Shown here: in pieces, positions 35,294-43,416 of the stretch
How positions within the stretch are numbered: the first letter of the stretch is position 1
Layout of the letters: every line of letters starts with the position of its first letter
Assembly (NCBI GenBank): GCA_019307815.1
Contig: JAFDIV010000001.1
Coordinates: forward strand, 62,001 to 126,000
Reading direction: 5' to 3'
Length of the DNA: 64,000 bases
Source of the DNA: Deltaproteobacteria bacterium
Lineage (GTDB): Bacteria > Desulfobacterota > DSM-4660 > Desulfatiglandales > Desulfatiglandaceae
Notes under the pieces: generated by a model
The model's database searches: none
The model's input: the letters and a program-made list of their open reading frames with translations, nothing else
Told to the model about the DNA's origin: nothing
Position numbers and translations under genes: made by a program

Positions 35294-37381
35294 CTACAGA
35301 ACTCGCATCCACCAGAGATAGAAAAGGTTTGAAGAGGCTATAATGGGTTCAATGGCCAGTATGCCGGCCCCCCCTTGGGAGCTACCCCCAGATGATCGGA
35401 TCGGTGCGCTGCTGATGGGGGCGAAGAGCTTTTGAACGGTTTTCTTTATCACCATCACAGGTGTGGAAGAGATGCCTTTACCTATTACTTTATCCCATAC
35501 CTTGCTGCCTGCTTGATAAAATAGGGCCGGTGCCCCTGTCTTGTAGTCAATTGCATATAGCTTGGCCTCCCCCTGTCCCGAATCTGGCAAGAAGGAGGTA
35601 ACATAATATACCTTATTAAAGAGTAGACCCTTTGCCAGGACCTTTTCTCCAGCCGCAAGTCGGATATACCAACCCCGGTCAATATGCCCGTTTGCATCCA
35701 CGTCTCCAGTAGGGTTTTCCAGATCTGGGGTAATGCCAGGCACAGTTACATCCACTAGGTCCAGCTCGCTTAAGGTCACGTCTTCGTGGGTGTCTTTTAT
35801 GGCGTAGATCCTGTCCGAGCTTGTGGGATTACATGGATCTTCCCTGTCACCTGTTCCTGTGAGAATCAGGTCATAACCTTTTTCCAGGGCCACACTGGGC
35901 GGGTAAAAGAACTTGCGCGGTGGGACAGGCACTGGCGGCCCATTAGCTTGAAATAGCAAATAGGCCTGCCAGTTCATGATGTTTTCATCGGTTTCTGGAA
36001 AAGGCAATGGATCGCCTTGGGAATCGGTAAATCGCCCTAGCCGCCAGATTTGGCCCCCTAAATCCCCAACATATACCTTGTCCACAAATCCGTTTGCATC
36101 CTCATCAACCACGGCCACTGGGCTTGCAATGGAAAAGTCCATGCCGGTTGTGCCAGCCACCCCATTCTTGAAGATCCTCAGCACCGTACCATCCAGCACC
36201 CTGATAGCTATTATGGCCTTTCCACTGGAATTATCGGGGCTGAAGCCAGCACCTATGAAAAACACTGCAGTCCCCTGAGTGTCATTGTCAGAGGTCTTGG
36301 CAACGCCAAACTCAGGTTCTGACCAGGTCTGACCCAGCTCGGGGATGACCACATCCGGCCCTGCTCCAGGGGGTAACCCAAGCGCAGCAGTATCATTGGA
36401 TCCACTGATTCTCCAGAGAAACAGCGGGTCTTCAGGGTCGGTTATGTCCAAAGCAAAATAACTCCCACCCCCCTTTCTTTCACCGCAAATCAAGATGATG
36501 CGGTCTCCATCTCCGGTATCCAGGATACCGTCACCGTTGATATCTTCAATGTACGCCTTGGGGCTCGAATCCACAAAATACTCGTGGCTGCTCCCTTCCA
36601 CAATAAGCCTTAACCGGTGAAGCTGGTCAGGCGGGATAAAGGCCCAGGCCTCCTCGCCATAATTTGTCGTGGTGCCATTGGTATCCACCTTGGTGTCCAG
36701 CACGGCATGTAGCATGCCGTCATTTGCCCCAAAATAGACCATTGTTTGAGAAGTGCCGTCAGGATAGTTATACTCGACCACCAAAGGCTCGCTATGGAGC
36801 ACGTCTCCTGTTATGAATCCTCGATTCTCAGTAGTGTCTCCATCGCCATCCTCATCAAAGACATCAGCACCTCGAACATAGTTGATGATTTCCGAAGTGG
36901 TATGGGATGGATTTCCTAGCACCGCCGGGGTAAGCAAGGTGTTTGCGGGATCGAACTCATTGCTGGTGTCTTTGAGATGAGGTGACACGCCCAGATAAGT
37001 ACAAATATTTCTAGCTGAATTGTGGACATAATTTGACTGGTACAGATCAGCCCAGTCCCGGGTGGCCCAATAAGGCTTTGCATTTGGCTTGAGGGAACCA
37101 TCAGAGTCAAGGGCTGGATCACCACCCCGGTCAACTATGGTTCCCTGTTCGTCCAGCCCGAGCTTTACCACATTTCCTTCCCAGAAGGGTCCATGATGTG
37201 GTTTGAACTGGGCCAGATACACGAATTTCCCGCTCTTGGTCTCCGAAGGAGGGATCACCGGTGCCACAAAACTATGATAGGCGCCCCCTCCTGAAGGGAT
37301 GAGGCAGGTATCGTCCCCGATTCCCACAGAAGCCATGAAGGGAAGAAGGATGAGCATCAAGAACAGGATTTTCCTGGCCAT
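35294..37381 (-). CDS. PilY1/PilC-family beta-propeller protein lacking the vWA domain
   Basis: A 695-aa exported protein (signal MARKILFLMLILLPFMASVG). It corresponds to the C-terminal Neisseria PilC beta-propeller part of PilY1: YVRGADVFDEDGDGDTT, GDVLHSEPLVVEY, VYFGANDGMLHAVLD and EEAWAFIPPDQLHRL are the standard opening of that domain. Ca-binding loops (DINGDGILDTGDGD, DVDANGHID) are present. The N-terminal von Willebrand domain of full PilY1 is absent, in contrast to the paralogue at 43417. Its ATG directly abuts the pilX stop codon. It is the last gene of the left minor-pilin cluster. PilY1 proteins promote pilus extension and adhesion. Confidence 0.85.
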   Translation of the reverse strand: MARKILFLMLILLPFMASVGIGDDTCLIPSGGGAYHSFVAPVIPPSETKSGKFVYLAQFKPHHGPFWEGNVVKLGLDEQGTIVDRGGDPALDSDGSLKPNAKPYWATRDWADLYQSNYVHNSARNICTYLGVSPHLKDTSNEFDPANTLLTPAVLGNPSHTTSEIINYVRGADVFDEDGDGDTTENRGFITGDVLHSEPLVVEYNYPDGTSQTMVYFGANDGMLHAVLDTKVDTNGTTTNYGEEAWAFIPPDQLHRLRLIVEGSSHEYFVDSSPKAYIEDINGDGILDTGDGDRIILICGERKGGGSYFALDITDPEDPLFLWRISGSNDTAALGLPPGAGPDVVIPELGQTWSEPEFGVAKTSDNDTQGTAVFFIGAGFSPDNSSGKAIIAIRVLDGTVLRIFKNGVAGTTGMDFSIASPVAVVDEDANGFVDKVYVGDLGGQIWRLGRFTDSQGDPLPFPETDENIMNWQAYLLFQANGPPVPVPPRKFFYPPSVALEKGYDLILTGTGDREDPCNPTSSDRIYAIKDTHEDVTLSELDLVDVTVPGITPDLENPTGDVDANGHIDRGWYIRLAAGEKVLAKGLLFNKVYYVTSFLPDSGQGEAKLYAIDYKTGAPALFYQAGSKVWDKVIGKGISSTPVMVIKKTVQKLFAPISSAPIRSSGGSSQGGAGILAIEPIIASSNLFYLWWMRVL

Positions 37382-37834
37382 TTAATATCCTACCCGATAA
37401 AATCCTGCCTCAATCTGGCTCTTTGCACCAGAAGGGCCGTAGCCGTTACATACCATCTTATATCTGTATGCCTTGAAGGTGCCCACCTCGAACCCTGACC
37501 CCCTTGGCACCTCTGACATACCCAGGTATTGGACATATCCATCAAAGGACTGCTTAGGTCCCAAGGCCCCCACAGGGGATTGAAAGGTCTTTGGGTTGGA
37601 TGGCGTTAGGTTATCGGGACCATAGAGATCAGGGGTTTGGGCCACAAAGCTTCTTGCCGATTCGGCCGCGTAAAAGGCCATCTTGGAGTGGGTGAGATTG
37701 GCCGAGGCCTTCAGTTCTATGTTGCTCATTTTGACCACTATCATGCCTATGATGGTGGACAGTGCCAGCACAAACAGGGCAATAATAAGAACAGAGCCCT
37801 TGTTGTTCTTGAGCCCAGTGAAAAATTGCTTCAT
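37382..37834 (-). CDS. Type IV pilus minor protein, PilX-like
   Basis: A 150-aa PilX-family protein: N-terminal NNKGSVLIIALFVLALSTII is the PilX-type hydrophobic helix, followed by MSNIELKASANLTHSKMAFYAAESARSF in the usual amphipathic pattern, split here over two segments. AAGGAGAC precedes the ATG at 37834; the frame extends to 37876 without a site. It overlaps nothing but is joined to the PilY1-like gene without a gap (TAA then ATG). PilX works with PilV, PilW, FimT/GspH and PilY1 in the priming complex at the pilus tip. Confidence 0.8.
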   Translation of the reverse strand: MKQFFTGLKNNKGSVLIIALFVLALSTIIGMIVVKMSNIELKASANLTHSKMAFYAAESARSFVAQTPDLYGPDNLTPSNPKTFQSPVGALGPKQSFDGYVQYLGMSEVPRGSGFEVGTFKAYRYKMVCNGYGPSGAKSQIEAGFYRVGY

Positions 37835-37920
37835 GTGCCGGTCTCCTTTTGGATTATGGTGGTAAAAAGTCTCCAACTGGCCTCGTAAGGTGTTCAGGAA
37901 GAGATGGAGATAACTATATT

Positions 37921-37953
37921 GTCATTTCGAGGGGCCTTAGCCCCGAGAAATCT
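37921..37953. repeat. Short REP-like palindrome
   Basis: A 33-base unit starting GTCATTTCGAGGGG and ending CCCCGAGAAATCT, with an imperfect palindromic core. The ends match those of the larger element at 38519-38621. It lies between the pilV-like and pilX-like genes of the left cluster. Confidence 0.6.
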
Positions 37954-38427
37954 TTATTGAATATTCCGCAGCTCTAAACGCCTTGCCCTTCCTCTTTCAT
38001 TCCACACCACAATTACATTTATAATCTTATTTCCTGGGTTGGGGTGATCTGTGGCGATGTTCCAATAAAGATCAAATGATTTTCCCCCCATCTTTTGGTG
38101 AAGCAATGCATGGTCTGCATCGGGATGGGTCTTGGGGTTATTGTCAAAGCCAATGTCATCCAGCCCGGCCAGGCCATCTCCATCGCTGTCCTTCAGTTCT
38201 AATGCATCCTCATCCAAGGCCCCGAGCTTTTCAAGCCTGTCAGCAGCCAGTATGGTCGCTATGGTGCTAATGCTGGCCGAGCTGTTTCCCTGTATTGCAG
38301 CCCCCTGTAGGCTGGCAATGGCTAGGAGGCCAATGGTAAGGATAGAGACGGCAATGACTACCTCTAAGAGGGTGAACCCGCCATTGGAAGTTAGACCTCT
38401 ATTGGAATGGTTCAGTATAGTTTTCAT
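37954..38427 (-). CDS. Type IV pilus minor pilin, PilV-like
   Basis: A 157-aa prepilin with a class III signal (GGFTLLEVVIAVSILTIGLL; cleavage after the first glycine pair, Glu at +5). The second part fits PilV: EKLGALDEDALELKDSDGDG with a possible Ca loop, and the C-terminal INVIVVWNERGRARR. Its paralogue at 42316 shares this layout. A REP-like element separates it from the pilW-like gene upstream and a shorter one from pilX downstream. Confidence 0.85.
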   Translation of the reverse strand: MKTILNHSNRGLTSNGGFTLLEVVIAVSILTIGLLAIASLQGAAIQGNSSASISTIATILAADRLEKLGALDEDALELKDSDGDGLAGLDDIGFDNNPKTHPDADHALLHQKMGGKSFDLYWNIATDHPNPGNKIINVIVVWNERGRARRLELRNIQ

Positions 38428-38518
38428 GACTCAGTGCCCAAGATCAACACACCAAATAGGCCATTGATAGTGCTTAGCATTACAAGGACTGATTTGGCAT
38501 TTAGGTGGACTACCTTGT

Positions 38519-38621
38519 GTCATTCCGAGGGAGCACAAGCGACCGAGGAATCTTATGGGTCCTTAACGAGGTAAGGCCAATGAGTAAGATTCCTCGCTTC
38601 CTTCGGTCGCTGCGAAATGAC
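38519..38621. repeat. REP-like inverted repeat element
   Basis: Two 37-base arms (38519-38555 and 38585-38621) are imperfect reverse complements, each with the ends GTCATT(T/C)CG and GAGGAATCTTA; a 29-base spacer lies between. The element sits in the 244-base gap between the pilW-like and pilV-like genes. Such palindromes are dispersed in many genomes of this group; it may end or stabilise transcripts. Confidence 0.75.
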
Positions 38622-38671
38622 CTCAGGAGTATGGCCTTGCATCAAGACAATATATGAAGTTCGGTGTACTG

Positions 38672-39373
38672 CTATTTCAATGCCATGTTCCTGCATAGAA
38701 CCTCTGCGCTAAGAAGTAACCGGCGGTATCCATCTTTTTGTGGCCCCAGAATGACACCTCCCTGCTGATTTCTGTATACAGTGGTGTCCCTATAGTTTGG
38801 ATCTGGCGCCGCAGTCCTTCCCACGAGGGTGATCTGGATCGACCGGATCTTTCTCGGGTCTGTCACAGGTGTGGCCAAGGGATTGCCATCTGCATCCAGG
38901 TAAACAAAGTCTAAGGCGTCTATATATTCTGCTACAGGTTGATTGGACGCGGTTGCAGGGGTTTTTCGCCCCAGCTTTTTAACACCGCCTGAGGTGTAAA
39001 GACCATAGGTGATATCTTCGTTGTACTCGGTAGGATCGCCGTCTGCGTCCCGGTCTGCAGTGAGACGAATGGTGCTTGAACTAGCAAGGATGATCCCGGC
39101 ATCAGTCTTTCCAGTAGGATCGCATCCGGCCATACTAATATCCCGTTCCAGAAAATAAAGGGCAGTCCTCATCCTCGCCTGCAATTGAGAGCGCTGCTCC
39201 TGGGCAGCATAGGATTTTTGCTGGGAGTTATAAAGGGAATAGATACCGGCAGTTACGATCCCTGCCAAGGCCATGGCCAAGAGAATCTCCACAAGGGTAA
39301 AACCCTTGTTCTTGTTCTGGCTTTTGGGACTTTGGTGTGCGGCCGGGCAGAGTAAATGAAGATAAATGTCCAT
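38672..39373 (-). CDS. Type IV pilus minor pilin, PilW-like
   Basis: A 233-aa prepilin. The class III signal is KNKGFTLVEILLAMALAGIV, preceded by a 23-residue leader that is long for the family, so an internal start is possible. PilW-like marks follow: QLQARMRTALYFLERDISMAGCDP, IDALDFVYLD, IRSIQITLVGRT and the C-terminal LLSAEVLCRNM. The paralogue at 41623 shares all of these. It lies 10 bases after the fimT/gspH-like gene. Confidence 0.85.
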   Translation of the reverse strand: MDIYLHLLCPAAHQSPKSQNKNKGFTLVEILLAMALAGIVTAGIYSLYNSQQKSYAAQEQRSQLQARMRTALYFLERDISMAGCDPTGKTDAGIILASSSTIRLTADRDADGDPTEYNEDITYGLYTSGGVKKLGRKTPATASNQPVAEYIDALDFVYLDADGNPLATPVTDPRKIRSIQITLVGRTAAPDPNYRDTTVYRNQQGGVILGPQKDGYRRLLLSAEVLCRNMALK

Positions 39374-39383
39374 GTTGGCCCCT

Positions 39384-39953
39384 TTATTTAATGCGGATGT
39401 TGCCGGAAGAGGATATAACCACTTTGTTCCCTTTGCCCTTGGTATTGATGAGAAAGGCCGTGCCCATGCCTAGGCCACCGGTGTTGTTTATTGGAATACC
39501 GCTTGCTTGAAAGGCAATGGCAGGGACTCCGTCATCATTTTTTAGGAAAGTTAAACCGTCCCCACCCCCTTTAGATGGGTCAAAGGAGACCCCAGGGAAA
39601 TTGTCCTTTGTCCAGGAGCGCCTGATAAGGATCTGTTCTCCGGGGTCATATTCAAGATCATTGTCCGAATCCACAAAGATCACATAGTCATACACCATTG
39701 ACCCTAGGGCTTGGCCAAAACAGATGGCACAATTACATCCCTTTTCAATGGCCGTGGCCTTTGCCAATTGGAGGTTTGAAAACAGGTCTTGGGTGGCTGC
39801 CTTCAGACGGTATGTGGGCATCCAATTAGAGAAGGCGGGAAAGGCTAGTGCAGCTAAAATACCCAACATCATCAAGGCGCAAAGGAGTTCCAGGGTAGTA
39901 AACCCCCGCGCCCATGGAAAATCTCTGCCGCGACTGCTCAGGATCGGTTGCAT
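39384..39953 (-). CDS. FimT/GspH-family minor pseudopilin
   Basis: A 189-aa pseudopilin with the class III signal RGFTTLELLCALMMLGIL and the GspH/FimT core: MPTYRLKAATQDLFSNLQLAKATAIEKG. The later part contains an Asp-rich turn (FVDSDNDLEYDPGEQIL). It is the first gene of the left cluster and divergent from the small TPR gene at 40241. FimT-like proteins help prime the pilus and bind DNA in some species. Confidence 0.85.
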   Translation of the reverse strand: MQPILSSRGRDFPWARGFTTLELLCALMMLGILAALAFPAFSNWMPTYRLKAATQDLFSNLQLAKATAIEKGCNCAICFGQALGSMVYDYVIFVDSDNDLEYDPGEQILIRRSWTKDNFPGVSFDPSKGGGDGLTFLKNDDGVPAIAFQASGIPINNTGGLGMGTAFLINTKGKGNKVVISSSGNIRIK

Positions 39954-40079
39954 TGATTTGCCGAGTTGTTTGTGTGGTTGGTATTGGCCTGGAATTCAAG
40001 CCAGTGATTGGGCCGCCCCCGATGATAAAACATCTATAATTTTAACATTGATTCCGGGACATGAAAAGAGTTTTTTTAT

Positions 40080-40106
40080 GATATGAAATCTTGATCAATT
40101 CATATC
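40080..40106. promoter_or_regulatory. Nested palindrome between the left pilin cluster and the TPR gene
   Basis: GATATGAA (40080-40087) and TTCATATC (40099-40106) flank the inner palindrome TTGATCAA (40091-40098). It lies in the divergent gap 39954-40240, 127 bases from fimT and 135 bases from the TPR gene, and may bind a dimeric regulator. I see no gene in the gap. Confidence 0.45.
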
Positions 40107-40240
40107 AAGAAATGGATAAGTGGTTTTTCCATTCCCGCAGAAACACTCCCCCATGCCCCATAAAAGCCTTCTCAAGTTTCCCTCCCTCTGGGCCGATAAA
40201 TTATTAGAGAAATCAATACGGTAGGTACAAGGGGCCATCT

Positions 40241-40840
40241 ATGTCGAGCGTATATAAAAAGCCAGGCATGTGCATTATTGTTTTGTTGCTGTTGGCTAGG
40301 TTTTTTCTACCCCAGGGATTGCACGCTGGAGAGGCGTATTTTGAACGAGGCACTGTATACTTGGAGAACAATAGGCTCGGTGAGGCTGTTGATGCCCTTA
40401 CAAAGGCCATAGAGCAGAATCCTTTGAACGTGGAGGCTTACAACAACCGGGCCTTGGCATATTACGAGCAAGGCATGTATGGCCAGGCAAAAGCGGATTT
40501 GCTCCGGGCCCTCTCAATAAGTCCAGACAATGAAGTGGCCAATAGCAATTTGGGTATCCTTTTTCTTGAAAAGGGCCGTTATGACCAGGCCCTTTTATAT
40601 CTTGAAAGGGCAGTTTCCCACAACAAGAGTTTCAGACCCTGCCATGCGGTTATCTACCGCAATTTGGCCTTTATTTATGCGAAAAAGGGAATGAACGATA
40701 AGGCCAAGGAGGCCTTGAGGAGGGCATCCATGATTACTCAAGCCCGCCAGCCCCCTTCTTTTCTAGAAAGGCCCTTTGAGCGGGAAGGAGAAGGCTATAT
40801 GTTGGTCTTAAAGGTCTGGGGGGATGAGGAGGGGCAATAG
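40241..40840 (+). CDS. Exported TPR-repeat protein between the two minor-pilin clusters
   Basis: A 199-aa protein with a signal peptide (hydrophobic stretch at about residues 10-25, cleavage near LHA) and three to four tetratricopeptide repeats (AVDALTKAIEQNPLNVEAYN, AYYEQGMYGQAKADLL, LEKGRYDQALLYLERAV, YAKKGMNDKAKEALR). The ending is charged. TPR proteins such as PilF/PilW and Tgl act as pilotins in type IV pilus systems, so a link to the flanking pilus genes is plausible; no lipobox is present, however. AAGGGG precedes the ATG. Confidence 0.8.
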   Translation: MSSVYKKPGMCIIVLLLLARFFLPQGLHAGEAYFERGTVYLENNRLGEAVDALTKAIEQNPLNVEAYNNRALAYYEQGMYGQAKADLLRALSISPDNEVANSNLGILFLEKGRYDQALLYLERAVSHNKSFRPCHAVIYRNLAFIYAKKGMNDKAKEALRRASMITQARQPPSFLERPFEREGEGYMLVLKVWGDEEGQ

Positions 40841-40959
40841 AAGAGTGTAAAAATTTTTTACAGTTGGCAAAAGACCTTACAGTCACCAGGCAGATACTCC
40901 TGTGTATGGGAAAGGGAATTCTATTTGGTTTTAATGGGTTACTAGTTGCTCTTCCTGTT

Positions 40960-40975
40960 TGGCATAATTGTTGCC
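40960..40975 (+). promoter_or_regulatory. Sigma-54-type promoter of the right minor-pilin cluster
   Basis: TGGCAT, five bases, TTGCC: this matches the -24/-12 consensus (TGGCAC-N5-TTGC) with one mismatch and exact spacing. It lies about 46 bases before the GTG of the fimT-like gene. Type IV pilus genes are often controlled by sigma-54 with PilR-type activators. Confidence 0.6.
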
Positions 40976-41021
40976 TTAAAGAACAGGGGTCGAGAAGACA
41001 AATCTATTTGTTGGAGTAAGG

Positions 41022-41600
41022 GTGGACCTGAGTATGAAGACATGCAAGCCAGGTAAGGTGAAACGGCACAATAATGGGTTTACCAGTATTGAACTCATGG
41101 TCGTCCTGGGGATCCTGATTATCGCAGTGGGCATAGCCATCCCAGTCGTGTCCACATACGTTCCTAGATATAAATTGAGGGCAGAGGCCAGAAAGATTTA
41201 TTCGGACATGCAAAGGGCAAGGCTTGAGGCAGTGAAAAGAAACAGGAATGTCATAATTTCTTTTACTCCCTCAGCAAGCCCTGGGCAGGGCACTTATACC
41301 ATCTTTGTTGATGATGGCAGTGGTGGTGGTACAGCAGGTGATGGAACCAGGAACGGGTCAGAGCAGATTCTCACCACGGTTCAGATATCTCCAAGTGTAT
41401 CGCTGTATGGAGCAAGTTTTACAAATGGTGGATCCCCCTCCACCAAAACAGGATTTACCTCCAGGGGACTTCTCTGGAATAATCTGGCTGGAGACGTTTT
41501 TATTCGAAGTAGTAAGATCTCCAGATACTATAAGATCACCCTTACCGCTGCCGGGGGGCTTAGGATGAGCACAAGTAATGATGGAACACACTGGAGCTAA
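41022..41600 (+). CDS. FimT/GspH-family minor pseudopilin
   Basis: A 192-aa pseudopilin with class III signal NNGFTSIELMVVLGILIIAV and the GspH/FimT segment RYKLRAEARKIYSDMQRARLEAVKRN, broken across two parts. It has a glycine-rich loop (DDGSGGGTAGDGTRN). I use the GTG at 41022, which has GGAG 6 bases before it; the ATG at 41034 is the alternative. First gene of the right cluster, behind a sigma-54-type promoter. It is the counterpart of the gene at 39384. Confidence 0.85.
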   Translation: MDLSMKTCKPGKVKRHNNGFTSIELMVVLGILIIAVGIAIPVVSTYVPRYKLRAEARKIYSDMQRARLEAVKRNRNVIISFTPSASPGQGTYTIFVDDGSGGGTAGDGTRNGSEQILTTVQISPSVSLYGASFTNGGSPSTKTGFTSRGLLWNNLAGDVFIRSSKISRYYKITLTAAGGLRMSTSNDGTHWS

Positions 41601-41622
41601 ACAAGGAAAGGTAAGGAAAGGT

Positions 41623-42300
41623 ATGAGGTTGGCAGGAAAAGGCGGGTTTACTTTGGTGGAGTTGCTTGTGGCCCTGGCCATCAGCGGAGTGGTGCTTGGC
41701 GCGGTTTACTCGGCATATTCTTCTCACCAGAAGACCTACATAACACTGAGTGAGGTCTCAAACATGGAGCAAAACCTGAGGGCCGCCATGTACTACATGC
41801 AAACGGAAATCCGTATGGCAGGGTGCAATCCTTTAGGTACTGCGGATGTGGGAATCGAAACAGCCACCTCCACCGAGATTCGGGTTAAGGCGGATATTAC
41901 CGGAGGAGAATCAGACGGTGTAGATAATGACAATGATGGGAATACGGATGAGGCAGATGAGGCCGTGTACAGCGATGGGGATGCCAATGACGCCAATGAA
42001 GATGTGACATACAAGCTTGATAGTGGGGCACTGAAGCGCAATAACATCGTTCTGGCGGAAAACGTGGATGCCCTTGACTTTGTTTATCTGGACGGCAGCG
42101 GAAACACTACTACAGACCTTTCAGAGATCCGTTCAGTGCAGATCACATTGGTTGCAAGGGTGGCGCATGAGGATCGCAATTATACGGATACTCAGGTTTA
42201 TACCAATCAGCAAGGGACGACTATCTATGGTCCTGCAAATGACCATTACCGCCGCAGAATACTCAGCGCCCAGGTAAGGTGCAGGAATCTTGGACTTTAG
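41623..42300 (+). CDS. Type IV pilus minor pilin, PilW-like
   Basis: A 225-aa prepilin from ATG 41623 (AAGGAAAGGT before it; the frame extends to 41578, overlapping the previous gene). Class III signal GGFTLVELLVALAISGVVLG, then NLRAAMYYMQTEIRMAGCNP, an Asp-rich repeat region (DGVDNDNDGNTDEADEA) that may bind calcium, VDALDFVYLDGS and a C-terminus with ILSAQVRCRNLGL. The conserved cysteines match the paralogue at 38672. Confidence 0.87.
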   Translation: MRLAGKGGFTLVELLVALAISGVVLGAVYSAYSSHQKTYITLSEVSNMEQNLRAAMYYMQTEIRMAGCNPLGTADVGIETATSTEIRVKADITGGESDGVDNDNDGNTDEADEAVYSDGDANDANEDVTYKLDSGALKRNNIVLAENVDALDFVYLDGSGNTTTDLSEIRSVQITLVARVAHEDRNYTDTQVYTNQQGTTIYGPANDHYRRRILSAQVRCRNLGL

Positions 42301-42315
42301 GGAAAGGGTAAATCC

Positions 42316-42774
42316 ATGCATATATGGCCGACAAGAGGATTGTTGAAAAGGATGAGGGATCAGAAGGGCTTCTCCTTGTTGGAGATAATTGTGGCCATAG
42401 CCATACTGAGTGTAGGCATCCTGGCAGCAGGTTCCCTTCAGGGGCCTGCTTGCAAGAATAACGTTATCTCCCGCAATTATACGGAGGCTAGCACCATAGC
42501 TACTGATCGGATAGAGAAGCTTATGGTGCTGGACTGGGACGACACCCTGCTCTCAGATACCGACAACGACGGCACAAATGGTGGCGGCCTGGATGATACA
42601 GGTACGGACGCTGACCATTCAGCGGTTGATGGTAACTACACCATTTATTGGAATGTTTCCGCAGATGATTTCCCTGTGCCCAACACAAAGACAATAAGGG
42701 TGATAGTGATGTGGAATAACCGCGGAACACAGGCAAGGATATCCATGGACCGGATAGTCCCAAAGATTATATGA
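42316..42774 (+). CDS. Type IV pilus minor pilin, PilV-like
   Basis: A 152-aa prepilin with the class III signal QKGFSLLEIIVAIAILSVGI and the PilV-like segment GSLQGPACKNNVISRNYTEA. A central Asp/Gly-rich stretch (SDTDNDGTNGGGLDDTG) resembles a Ca loop; the end is IRVIVMWNNRGTQARI. AAAGGG precedes the ATG. It is the counterpart of the gene at 37954. Confidence 0.87.
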   Translation: MHIWPTRGLLKRMRDQKGFSLLEIIVAIAILSVGILAAGSLQGPACKNNVISRNYTEASTIATDRIEKLMVLDWDDTLLSDTDNDGTNGGGLDDTGTDADHSAVDGNYTIYWNVSADDFPVPNTKTIRVIVMWNNRGTQARISMDRIVPKII

Positions 42775-42784
42775 CCCGTTAGCC

Positions 42785-43414
42785 ATGAAAAAGGGAGGTA
42801 GGATCTTGGTTTCAATATTGTGGAATTCTCAGAGGGCACGAGAGGGATCTGCCCTAGTTGTGGCCCTGTTGATCATGGTGCTGTTGACTATTATTGGGCT
42901 TTCTATCACCAAGACCACGGATACGGATCTGTATGTAGCAAAGAACGAGCTGTTTCACAAGGTTGCATTTTATAACGCCGACAGCGGCATATATGCAACG
43001 CCTAAGTTCATATCCGAGTGCATGGATCAAAATGGGCATTTAACTTATATAGATGATAATCATTTCAGATACCTAGCCGATGCCGACGCCCCGAGTAACC
43101 CAAGTCAGGATGACCTGGGCAATACATTTTACGATGAGATCATGGGCTATACTTCATCTGATCCTACGGCAGAGGACATTAGATTTATTGTGGGTGGTTA
43201 TGCTGTAGAGGTGGATGCAACCCGGACCGGTGCCCAAAACCTGGCCGGCTCTGGGGTAGAATTTGCCAGTGGGGCCGAGGGGGTGGGCGTGGGCTCAGCA
43301 GGCGGGGTCGGGATCTTTTACGACCTGGATGCGGTGGGTAGTGGTAAATCCGGCTCAAGCTCGGAAATCACGGCCATATATAGGAAGGTTATTGGGGTAG
43401 CAGGAGGGCTGTAA
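42785..43414 (+). CDS. Type IV pilus minor protein, PilX-like
   Basis: A 209-aa PilX-family protein: EGSALVVALLIMVLLTIIGL is the N-terminal helix, followed by SITKTTDTDLYVAKNELFH and KVAFYNADSGIYATPKFI, the usual amphipathic pattern. The C-terminus is glycine-rich (GAEGVGVGSAGGVGIFYD). It is longer than the counterpart at 37382. GGGAGG follows the ATG region, and a purine run precedes it. The pilY1 start lies two bases after its stop. Confidence 0.82.
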   Translation: MKKGGRILVSILWNSQRAREGSALVVALLIMVLLTIIGLSITKTTDTDLYVAKNELFHKVAFYNADSGIYATPKFISECMDQNGHLTYIDDNHFRYLADADAPSNPSQDDLGNTFYDEIMGYTSSDPTAEDIRFIVGGYAVEVDATRTGAQNLAGSGVEFASGAEGVGVGSAGGVGIFYDLDAVGSGKSGSSSEITAIYRKVIGVAGGL

Positions 43415-43416
43415 TC

